64,000 bases of DNA from Azoarcus sp. L1K30 (lineage in GTDB: Bacteria; Pseudomonadota; Gammaproteobacteria; Burkholderiales; Rhodocyclaceae): assembly GCF_018122735.1 (NCBI RefSeq), contig NZ_JAGRRD010000001.1:1792823-1856822 (forward strand), read 5' to 3'. The notes beneath the pieces were generated by a model that saw only the letters and a list, made by a program, of their open reading frames with translations, was not told the DNA's origin and ran no database searches. Below, piece after piece: positions 57,055-64,000 of this stretch. A program made the translations under genes and the position numbers. Every line of letters starts with the position of its first letter. The first letter of the stretch is position 1.

Positions 57055-58515
57055 TCAATGCACGGTACACACCATGCAGGGATCAAAGGAGCGCACGATG
57101 TGCTGCACCGCCAGCGGCATGGCCTCACCTTCCGCGACCGGGGTGTCGACCAGGGCCTGTTCGAGTGCACCGGGCACACCGCCCGCATCGCGCGGCGAGA
57201 AGTTCCACGTCGTCGGCGCAATGATCTGGTAGCGCTGGATACGGCCCTTGCGGATCACCACCCAATGCCCCAGTGCGCCGCGCGCGGCTTCTACCAGCCC
57301 CACACCCTGCGCCGAATCGGGCATGTCGAAACTGGCGCAGAACGGTTCGCCCGGTGCAAGGCCGAGCGCCCAGCGCTCCATCTCCGGCACCACCCGTGCG
57401 ATCTCGAGCAGACGTCCGACCACGCGGCTAAGAACGTTTCCGCCACCCTGTGTCACCAGATCGCGGGCCAGCGGATGGCCATCCACTACCTGCCGCGACA
57501 AGGCGCCGCATTGCACCACGGCACCGCGCCAACGCGGCGCCTTGCACCAGCTGTACGCGGCGTCGCGATCGATATCGGGCAGGGTGAAGCCCGACAGCGG
57601 ATGCCGCGCGCCCTCACCGGCCATCCATGCGTGTGACACATCCTCGCTCACATCCTCGTGCGCAAACCCGTTCATTTCAGTCTTCTCGCCGTCCCACACC
57701 CCGCGCGCAAACAGGCGGCCCCCGTCGATCACATAGTTGCCGTAACTGAGATAACGCTCCGCACCGGGGCAACGCCCGAGTCGGTCGAGGCCCTGCGCGC
57801 GGGCGATGTCGAGAAAACGGGCGAAATCGCCGCGTACCGGACCACGCTCGTCAAGCCACGCCCACAAGGCCGTCACGGAGTCGATCGCGCTCACCGCCTC
57901 CAGCGCATCGCCGAACAGGTAGCGCTCGAGCCAGGCGCGGAAGCTGCGGATCAGCGACACCATGCGCACCCTTTCGCTTGCGCTGACGGCACGGGCGGAA
58001 CCGCCCGGCTGCACGCTCAGGGTATGCGGCCACTTCCCCGCCAACATGCCGAGCATCTGCATGAACTGTGCTCTGGCCGGCAACACGTCGGCCACGGCCG
58101 ACCCGCTGACCGCCTTGAACCGCGCATGAACCGGATCGAACCATGTCGATTCCCGATAGGCGTCGCGGGCAAAATCGGGCATGAAGAACAGGTAGAAGTG
58201 GGTCAGGTGGTCCGCGAGGTTCTCGGTTGCCAGCATCAGACTGGTCGCGCGCTGGCCATTGGGCGGCGTCTCGACACCTGCCGCATCTGCCAGGGCGCTT
58301 GCTGCAGCGACCGATTGCGACACCGAGCAGATGCCGCAGATGCGCGGCACGATCACCAGCGCATCGGTCGGCGTCTTGCCTTCGAGAATCTGCTCGAACC
58401 CGCGATACAAGGGCGAATTGACCCGGGCGGCCGTCACCACGCCGTCTTCGGCGTCGAGGCTGAGTTCGAGATCGCCCTCGACACGATTGAACGGTCCGAG
58501 CACTCGCCGGCTCAT
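57055..58515 (-). CDS. hoxC: Regulatory [NiFe] hydrogenase large subunit
   Basis: A 486-residue H2-sensor large subunit. The L1 motif is RICGICSVSQ, with Gln where energy hydrogenases have His, as in regulatory hydrogenases. The L2 motif DPCMVCTVH is at the very C terminus, so there is no extension to be cleaved by a maturation protease. Four Cys (two pairs) would bind Ni and Fe. The start at 58515 is preferred because GGGAG is about 7 bases upstream; an ATG at 58521 gives two more residues. With HoxB it senses H2 rather than supplying energy. Confidence 0.95.
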   Translation of the reverse strand: MSRRVLGPFNRVEGDLELSLDAEDGVVTAARVNSPLYRGFEQILEGKTPTDALVIVPRICGICSVSQSVAAASALADAAGVETPPNGQRATSLMLATENLADHLTHFYLFFMPDFARDAYRESTWFDPVHARFKAVSGSAVADVLPARAQFMQMLGMLAGKWPHTLSVQPGGSARAVSASERVRMVSLIRSFRAWLERYLFGDALEAVSAIDSVTALWAWLDERGPVRGDFARFLDIARAQGLDRLGRCPGAERYLSYGNYVIDGGRLFARGVWDGEKTEMNGFAHEDVSEDVSHAWMAGEGARHPLSGFTLPDIDRDAAYSWCKAPRWRGAVVQCGALSRQVVDGHPLARDLVTQGGGNVLSRVVGRLLEIARVVPEMERWALGLAPGEPFCASFDMPDSAQGVGLVEAARGALGHWVVIRKGRIQRYQIIAPTTWNFSPRDAGGVPGALEQALVDTPVAEGEAMPLAVQHIVRSFDPCMVCTVH

Positions 58516-58600
58516 GTCCATTCTCCCGCGATCATCGGTACGTGCCGCGGTAGCGGGCGGCGCATGACCGGCATGCTCGTCGACCTCGACATTTCACTGC

Positions 58601-59596
58601 TCACTTCAGCCCGGTCTTGCGGATGGCCGGCGTCACCACGGCATGATCCGCGGTCGAATTGGCCCGCACCCGCTTCGGCGTGGCCGACTTGGACAACGCG
58701 GCGAGCGCCACGAACCAGGCCTTCGGCATGTCCGTCGGCAAGCCGATCGGGATGCCGCCTACCTTGGGGGTCTCGAAGAAGGGATGGCCAGGCTCCTCGA
58801 AGCCGGGCTCGGTGCACGAGATGCACGGATAGCCGCCGCTGGTGCATGACCCCGCGCCATTCCATGGCCGCACATTGCAGTCGGCGTGAGCCTGGGTGCC
58901 CTTGCATCCCATGTGCTCCATCATGCAACCGAGGTCGGAGGCCTTTTCCGCACTGGCTTTGAACTCGTAGAACTCGTTGCGCGAGCAGCCGTGATGGACC
59001 AGCTGATCGGCATAGAAGCGCGGGCGTCCCAGCGCGTCGAGTGCGCTCGCCGTGAAGTCGCCAAGCGCCAGCGCCAGCAGGGTTTCGAGCACCCAGCCCG
59101 GATGGGTCGGGCAACCGGCGACATTGATCACGGGCAAGCCGCGCCCACTGCGGTAGCCACGACCGAGCAGCCCCCCGGCGACATCGCCTTCATACTGCAG
59201 GCCGCAGGCATCGGTGGGATTGAGCGAGGCGGCGGTGACCCCGCCAAACGCGGCACAGGTTCCCACTGCCACGGTGTACTGCGCGCGTACGGCGAGCGCA
59301 CTCACCCAGTCGATCATGGCCCGCCCGGTTCCCGCCAGCATGTGAAAGCGCCCGGTGCCGTGCGGTCCGCGCAACAGCGCACCTTCCACGCACAACACGT
59401 CGAGTGGTGTGGTGCCGGCGATACAGGCCTCGAGAATCCCGACCACTTCCGTGCCGCTGGCCTCGGACAGGCTCGGATGCCACAGCAGGGACAGGCCCCC
59501 GCCCGCCAGCGTGGCCAGCACGTCGGGCGACTCCGCGCACAACAGGGACATGGTGCAGCCGCCACAGCCACCGGATTGAAGCCAGAGTATGTTCAT
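58601..59596 (-). CDS. hoxB: Regulatory [NiFe] hydrogenase small subunit
   Basis: A 331-residue small subunit with no Tat signal, starting MNILWLQSGGCGGCTMSLL; the CxxC pair belongs to the proximal Fe-S cluster. Further cluster ligands are VGTCAAFGG, VAGCPTHP, HHGCSRNEFYEFKAS and the Cys-rich part CMMEHMGCKGTQAHADC with NGAGSCTSGGYPCISCTEPG. The missing signal peptide and the context mark the cytoplasmic sensor type. It has a C-terminal tail of about 50 residues, known in HoxB to help contact with the kinase. It lies 79 bases before hoxC, longer than other gaps in this operon. Confidence 0.95.
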   Translation of the reverse strand: MNILWLQSGGCGGCTMSLLCAESPDVLATLAGGGLSLLWHPSLSEASGTEVVGILEACIAGTTPLDVLCVEGALLRGPHGTGRFHMLAGTGRAMIDWVSALAVRAQYTVAVGTCAAFGGVTAASLNPTDACGLQYEGDVAGGLLGRGYRSGRGLPVINVAGCPTHPGWVLETLLALALGDFTASALDALGRPRFYADQLVHHGCSRNEFYEFKASAEKASDLGCMMEHMGCKGTQAHADCNVRPWNGAGSCTSGGYPCISCTEPGFEEPGHPFFETPKVGGIPIGLPTDMPKAWFVALAALSKSATPKRVRANSTADHAVVTPAIRKTGLK

Positions 59597-59617
59597 GGGC
59601 GGTATTGAAGCACAGGA

Positions 59618-61063
59618 TCAGTCCTTGTCGAGACCGTAGCGGGCGAGCTTGTTGCGCAGGCCCACCCGCGACAGGCCGAGTTCGCGCGCCGCGTGCGTCT
59701 TGTTCCAGCGATGACGTACCAGGCTTTCCCTGACGATGCGGGCCTCGAGCGCATCGAGCCTGGCCTTGAGGTCGCCGTCGAGCCCCGCCAGAACATCGAG
59801 CGCCGGCTCCTGCTCCACCGCCGCTGCACGCAGCACGCGCGGGCTGAGATCTGCCGCACGGAGCGCGCCCCCGTCGGCGAACGCCACCATGCGCAACACC
59901 TCGTTGCGTAGCTCGCGCACATTGCCCGGCCAGCGATAGGCCGCCAGGCAGGCTCGCACCTCGTCGTCGAGGCCTTGTGGGGAAAGACCCGCCGCGGCGA
60001 GGGTCTCGTCGGCGAAGGACTGCGCGATCAGGCCGATATCCATCGGCCGTTCCCTAAGCGGTGGAACCTGCAGGGTGATCGCGGCGATACGGTAGTAAAG
60101 GTCCTCGCGAAACCGTCCGTCACGTACATCGGCCTCGAGATCACGGTTGGTCGCGGCCACCACCCTCAGATCGACCGGCAACGGACGGGGTGCGCCGATC
60201 GGACGTACCTCGCCCTCCTGCAGTACGCGCAGCAGCTTGACCTGGAAGGCCGGGGTGGTCTCGCCGATCTCGTCGAGCAGGATCGTGCCGCCATCGGCCT
60301 GCTTGAACAGCCCCACGCGGTCCTCGTAAGCGCCGGTGAAGGCGCCGCGCTTGTAGCCGAACAGCTCCGATTCGAGCAGCTGGTCCGGCACTGCACCACA
60401 GTTTTCGGTGACGAAGGCGCTGCCGCGGCGTGGGCTGGCAAGATGCAGTGCCCGCGCCAGCAGCTCCTTGCCGGTGCCCGATTCGCCGGCAAGGAGCACC
60501 GGCACATCGAGCCGGGCCACTTTGCACAACAGATCGCACACCGCGTTCATCGGCGAATCGGGCGCGCGCAGCAAGGTATCGACAGCGAAGCGCTTTTCGA
60601 GCACCTGGCGCTTGCTCACCACGCGCTGGCGCATGACCGGACCGGTGACCTTCAGATCGACCGAAAGGCGCTGGTTTTCCGCCTGCAGACGATAGAGTTC
60701 CGCCGCCCCCCGCAATGTGAGCAGCAATTGCTCCGGTTGCCAGGGCTTGAGCAGGTACTGGTAGATGCCGGCCTCGTTGATACCGGCAATGATGTCTTCC
60801 GAATCGGTATAGCCGGAAATGATGATGCGCACGGCGTCCGGCCACTTCTCGCGCACCTCGCGCAGGAATTGCACACCCGACACCCCGGGCATGCGCTGAT
60901 CGCAGAGCACGATCTGTATCCATTCACGCGCCATGATCTCGGCCGCATCGGCCGCCGAAGATGCGGTGAAGACGTTGAAATCCTCCTCGAGGGTGCGACG
61001 CAGCGCTTCCTGCGACCGCAATTCGTCGTCCACCACCAGCACGCCGGGCATCTCCGCGCTCAT
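59618..61063 (-). CDS. hoxA: NtrC-family response regulator HoxA/HupR
   Basis: A 481-residue activator. The receiver (1-120) has VLVVDDELRSQEA and the phospho-acceptor Asp about 55 (VLCDQRMPG). The sigma-54 AAA+ domain has GESGTGKELLARALH, the GAFTGA loop in ESELFGYKRGAFTGAYE and Walker B GGTILLDEIGE. A C-terminal Fis-type HTH (RHRWNKTHAARELGLSRVGL) binds DNA. It activates sigma-54 promoters of hydrogenase genes; in Cupriavidus it acts when unphosphorylated. The ATG at 61063 overlaps the hoxX stop (ATGA). Confidence 0.94.
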   Translation of the reverse strand: MSAEMPGVLVVDDELRSQEALRRTLEEDFNVFTASSAADAAEIMAREWIQIVLCDQRMPGVSGVQFLREVREKWPDAVRIIISGYTDSEDIIAGINEAGIYQYLLKPWQPEQLLLTLRGAAELYRLQAENQRLSVDLKVTGPVMRQRVVSKRQVLEKRFAVDTLLRAPDSPMNAVCDLLCKVARLDVPVLLAGESGTGKELLARALHLASPRRGSAFVTENCGAVPDQLLESELFGYKRGAFTGAYEDRVGLFKQADGGTILLDEIGETTPAFQVKLLRVLQEGEVRPIGAPRPLPVDLRVVAATNRDLEADVRDGRFREDLYYRIAAITLQVPPLRERPMDIGLIAQSFADETLAAAGLSPQGLDDEVRACLAAYRWPGNVRELRNEVLRMVAFADGGALRAADLSPRVLRAAAVEQEPALDVLAGLDGDLKARLDALEARIVRESLVRHRWNKTHAARELGLSRVGLRNKLARYGLDKD

Positions 61064-62790
61064 GTGGCCGCCTCCGCCTCGTCTTCGGGTACGCGCCACC
61101 CCGTTTCGCGGTGCAGCGCAAGATGGCGGGGCGTCCATGACTGGGCGGACTTGTTTACGAAGTGGTAGCGCGCGACATGGTAGCTGGGATCGAATCCGTA
61201 GAAATTGCGCCGCATCTGCGCCAGTTCCGCCTCGCGGTAAGCCGCAAGCGGCTTTTCCGCTTCGTCGGCCGCACGTGCCGCACGCTTGCACGCCAGCCGC
61301 GCCGGATAGTCGCCGGCCCCGGCGAGGGCGCCGGCGCGCGCGGCCACCTCGCGCTCGAAGGCGGACAGGTCGCGACCGAAACAGGCGTCGATCAGACCGG
61401 CTTCGACCGCCCGCCCGGCCAGCAGCGGCAGACGGTCGGCCATGATCGCCCCTGCGGCGCCTGTGCCGACGCGGCGCGGCAGCAGGTAGGTCCAGTACTC
61501 CGAGCCGTAGAGATTGCCCATGTTGCGATAGTGTGGATTGAGGACGACGCCTTCGCGGGCCCAGACGACGTCGGCGGCCAGCGCGAGAAAGCAGCCCCCC
61601 GCGCCGGCATTGCCGCGCATCGCCGCGACCGTCAGTTTGTCGGTCGCCAGCAGCAGGGTCAGGCAGACGTCATTCATGGCATTGATATTGGCCCAGGATT
61701 CATCGGCCACCGAGCGCGCCGCTTCGACGGTGTTGAGGTGAATGCCGTTGGACCAGAAATCGCGCCCGCCCTCGAGCGCCAGCACCCGCGTCGGACGCGC
61801 AAGCGCCTGCTCGAGCGCAACACGCAAGGCTTCGCATTGCGCCGTGCTCATCGCGCCGTTGTAGAAGTCGAAACGCAGGAATCCGACATGACCATCTGCG
61901 CTCTCGCGATAGCCGATCGCTTCGGCATCGGCGTCCGCCGTCAGCGGCAGCGCTGCCACCTGCTGCGCAAACGCAATCTGTACCGGAAGCTTGAAGGGAT
62001 GCGCGCCCGCACTGCGCCTGACATGGCCGATCCACACGGCACCGTCCACCGTTGCACGCAAGACCGCGCCGTCGGCCCGGCGCCCCACCACCGCACCCGC
62101 GGTGGCCCCCTCGGATGGCGGACCCGGCTGGGCGTCGAACAGCCAGCATGCCTCCCCGAAGAGCGCATCGGCCACCCCCGGATATCCGTCAGCCGCGCAC
62201 AGCTTCGCCATGACCGTGGCAGTACCGTCCCGCGTCCAGTCGATGCTGCGATCGGCCTGCCGCATGGCCGGGCGCCAGTCACCCTGCTCGCCGGCGCATT
62301 CATCGGCCGGACACGGCACCCAGCGCCCGGCTCGCCACGCATCGACCCGCGCGAGTGCCTCGCGCACTGCAGCCACGGCCGCGGCGGTGACTTCGTTGCG
62401 ATACAGGCTGGCCTTGGTCGCCGCCCGCATCGGAAAGCGCCGCGCCGCCCACACCGGGCCTGCATCCATTTCGGCCTCGGCCTGCAATACGGTCACCCCC
62501 CATTCGGACCGACCTTCATGGATCGCCCAGTCGAGCGCGGACGGCCCGCGGTCGCCGACAACACCCGGGTGCACGATCAAGGTCAGGTGTTCGCGCCAGA
62601 TCGACGCCGGTACGGCACGCTTGAGAAACGGGCAGACGATGACATCGGGCCGGAACAGCGCCACCGCCTCTTCCGCCACCGCATCGGCGATATCGAACTC
62701 GACCGAGACCTGGTGGCCGTCCGCCCGCAGCTCGGCAAACAGGCGCTGGCTCAGGCTGTTGAACGCATGGGTCAGGAACAGGACGCGCAT
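61060..62790 (-). CDS. hoxX: Hydrogenase maturation protein HoxX/HypX
   Basis: A 576-residue two-domain enzyme. The N-terminal formyl-THF-hydrolase-like half (residues ~1-270) has LIVHPGVVGDRGPSALDWAI. The C-terminal enoyl-CoA-hydratase-like half has LALEGGRDFWSNGIHLNTVE and AMRGNAGAGGCFLALAADVV. HypX makes CO for the NiFe active site from formyl-THF under air. Its presence suggests hydrogenase assembly in the presence of oxygen. The ATG at 62790 gives the usual start; it lies 10 bases after hypE and overlaps hoxA. Confidence 0.92.
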   Translation of the reverse strand: MRVLFLTHAFNSLSQRLFAELRADGHQVSVEFDIADAVAEEAVALFRPDVIVCPFLKRAVPASIWREHLTLIVHPGVVGDRGPSALDWAIHEGRSEWGVTVLQAEAEMDAGPVWAARRFPMRAATKASLYRNEVTAAAVAAVREALARVDAWRAGRWVPCPADECAGEQGDWRPAMRQADRSIDWTRDGTATVMAKLCAADGYPGVADALFGEACWLFDAQPGPPSEGATAGAVVGRRADGAVLRATVDGAVWIGHVRRSAGAHPFKLPVQIAFAQQVAALPLTADADAEAIGYRESADGHVGFLRFDFYNGAMSTAQCEALRVALEQALARPTRVLALEGGRDFWSNGIHLNTVEAARSVADESWANINAMNDVCLTLLLATDKLTVAAMRGNAGAGGCFLALAADVVWAREGVVLNPHYRNMGNLYGSEYWTYLLPRRVGTGAAGAIMADRLPLLAGRAVEAGLIDACFGRDLSAFEREVAARAGALAGAGDYPARLACKRAARAADEAEKPLAAYREAELAQMRRNFYGFDPSYHVARYHFVNKSAQSWTPRHLALHRETGWRVPEDEAEAAT

Positions 62791-62800
62791 CGCCCTGGCC

Positions 62801-63856
62801 TCAGCAGATGCGGGGCAATTGCTCGCCCGACAACCAGTCGACCATGCGCCGGCCGCCAAAGCCGGTGCGGATCTGAACGAAATGGTTGGGATCGGCGATC
62901 ACCTCGCCGATGCGCGCGGCTTCGGTCCCCAGGGGATGCGCGCGCAGCGCGGAAACGGCCGCATCGGCGTCGTCCGCGGCGCAGATCACCACCAGCTTGC
63001 CCTCGTTGGCGACATACAGCGGGTCGAGACCGAGAAACTCGCATGCGGCCTCCACCTGCGGATGGACCGGAATCGCGGCCTCCTCGAGGCTGATCCCGAC
63101 ACCCGACTGGACCGCGATCTCGTTGAGCGTCGTCGCCAGCCCGCCGCGGGTGGGGTCGCGCATGACCCGGATGCCGGGTACGGCCTCGAGCAGATCGGCA
63201 ATCAGGCCGTGCAGGGCTGCAGTATCGGAAACGATCTCGGTGTCGAAGGCGAGTGATTCGCGCTGCGACAGGATGGCCGTGCCATGGTCGCCGATACTGC
63301 CCGACACGATCACCACATCGCCCGCACGCGCATTCGCGCCGCCGATGTCACGCCCCGCCGGCAGGGCCCCCACGCCGGTGGTGGAAATGAACACACCGTC
63401 GCCCTTGCCAGCCTCGACCACCTTGGTGTCTCCGGTCACGACCGGCACCCCCGCCTCACGCGCCGCCGCCGCCATCGAGTCGACGATGCGCACCAGGTCG
63501 GCCAGCGCAAACCCTTCCTCGAGAATGAAGCTCGCGGCAAGGTAGAGCGGGCGGGCGCCCATGACCGCCACATCGTTGATGGTGCCATGCACCGACAGGC
63601 AACCGATGTCTCCGCCGGGGAAAAACAGCGGAGAGACCACATGCGCGTCGGTCGCCATCACCAGGCGCTCGCCGGCGGCAGGTGATGGCAGCACCGCTGC
63701 GTCATTGCCCTGCCCCAGCCATTCGTTGGCGAACGCGCGCGCAAACACTTCGTCGATCAACTGCGCCATCGCGCGACCGCCTGCCCCGTGCCCCATGTCC
63801 ACCCGGCCCTGCTTCAGGTCGAGCGGGCGGACGTAGCCTTTCTTTACCTCACCCAT
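62801..63856 (-). CDS. hypE: Hydrogenase maturation carbamoyl-dehydratase HypE
   Basis: A 351-residue HypE. It has DMGHGAGGRAMAQLI, the purM-like motifs TDAHVVSPLFFPGGDIGCLS and VVTGDTKVVEAGKGDGVFIS, and RDPTRGGLATTLNEIA. It ends with PRIC, where the terminal Cys carries thiocarbamate and then thiocyanate, the source of the CN ligands on Fe. The stop is 10 bases from hoxX and the start is 33 bases from hypD. Confidence 0.96.
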   Translation of the reverse strand: MGEVKKGYVRPLDLKQGRVDMGHGAGGRAMAQLIDEVFARAFANEWLGQGNDAAVLPSPAAGERLVMATDAHVVSPLFFPGGDIGCLSVHGTINDVAVMGARPLYLAASFILEEGFALADLVRIVDSMAAAAREAGVPVVTGDTKVVEAGKGDGVFISTTGVGALPAGRDIGGANARAGDVVIVSGSIGDHGTAILSQRESLAFDTEIVSDTAALHGLIADLLEAVPGIRVMRDPTRGGLATTLNEIAVQSGVGISLEEAAIPVHPQVEAACEFLGLDPLYVANEGKLVVICAADDADAAVSALRAHPLGTEAARIGEVIADPNHFVQIRTGFGGRRMVDWLSGEQLPRIC

Positions 63857-63889
63857 GTTGCAGCCCCCAGCGTCGCATCCAGCCTCCCG

Positions 63890-64000
63890 TCACGCTGCCA
63901 CCACCGGAATGTCGCGGAAGCGACCGTAGTTGTAGTGGGCCGCGCAGGCCCCTTCGGACGACACCATGCACGAGCCCATCGGGTTCTCGGGCGTACACAC
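63890..64000 (-). CDS. hypD: HypD, C-terminal end (gene continues past the right edge)
   Basis: The last 36 residues read VCTPENPMGSCMVSSEGACA and end with AHYNYGRFRDIPVVAA, then TGA. The Cys-rich C-terminal block and the SSEGACAA motif are characteristic of HypD, an Fe-S protein that with HypC assembles Fe(CN)2CO for [NiFe] hydrogenase. The order hypD-hypE-hoxX-hoxA matches Cupriavidus-like operons. Confidence 0.93.
   Translation of the reverse strand: MCTPENPMGSCMVSSEGACAAHYNYGRFRDIPVVAA

Overview
The window is GC-rich bacterial DNA from the main chromosome of what looks like a respiratory, metabolically flexible betaproteobacterium. The best guess is a member of the Azoarcus/Thauera/Aromatoleum group or a relative. 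This rests on gene families and order: surE-pcm-nlpD-rpoS, aceE-aceF-lpdA with a lipoyl domain on E3, iorAB, a FixG/CcoG protein, and a hypDE-hoxX-hoxA-hoxBCJ block ordered as in Cupriavidus-type hydrogenase operons. The genus is inference; no rRNA gene is present.

1-5600 is an accessory region. It holds the 3' end of a large rhs gene with a cysteine-rich variable tip, small AT-richer genes that may encode immunity or other membrane proteins, a 122-bp palindromic element, an internally deleted second rhs copy, and three decayed rhs fragments. Two of those fragments sit in front of two paralogous membrane-anchored ankyrin-like proteins, so a module was duplicated here.

5600-19300 starts with DUF192 and RluE housekeeping genes. 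A LysR gene is divergent from a complete five-gene dipeptide-type ABC importer plus an amidase, with a strong sigma-54 promoter match in front. Convergent to these, and separated by a perfect hairpin, lies an aminotransferase - CoA-acylating semialdehyde dehydrogenase - carbamoylase operon. Together they read as uptake of an amide or ureido compound and its breakdown through an omega-amino acid such as beta-alanine.

19400-29450 holds a Tat-exported PhoX phosphatase with a Pho box, an rRNA methyltransferase, a soluble FIST-domain chemoreceptor with a sigma-28-like promoter, a MocR regulator, CcoG and an EamA exporter. 29800-42900 holds tRNA-Ala(CGC), folD-purE-purK-tsaC/sua5, iorAB, a K+/H+ antiporter, a PAS-rich sensor kinase with a FixJ-type regulator, and a divergent orphan periplasmic binding protein.

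43000-49400 is the pyruvate dehydrogenase operon. 49400-51130 is a scar: an IS66-type remnant, a second IS66-type end, and a transglutaminase gene that has lost its 5' half. After mltB comes surE-pcm-nlpD-rpoS (minus strand). 55544-64000 (minus strand, running off the right edge) is a hydrogen-sensing cluster: hypD (partial), hypE, hoxX, hoxA, hoxB, hoxC, hoxJ. It encodes the regulatory [NiFe] hydrogenase, its kinase and response regulator, and maturation factors. The structural genes of an energy-conserving hydrogenase are expected outside the window.

No CRISPR array, rRNA operon, intact transposase, integrase or secretion-system core was seen.
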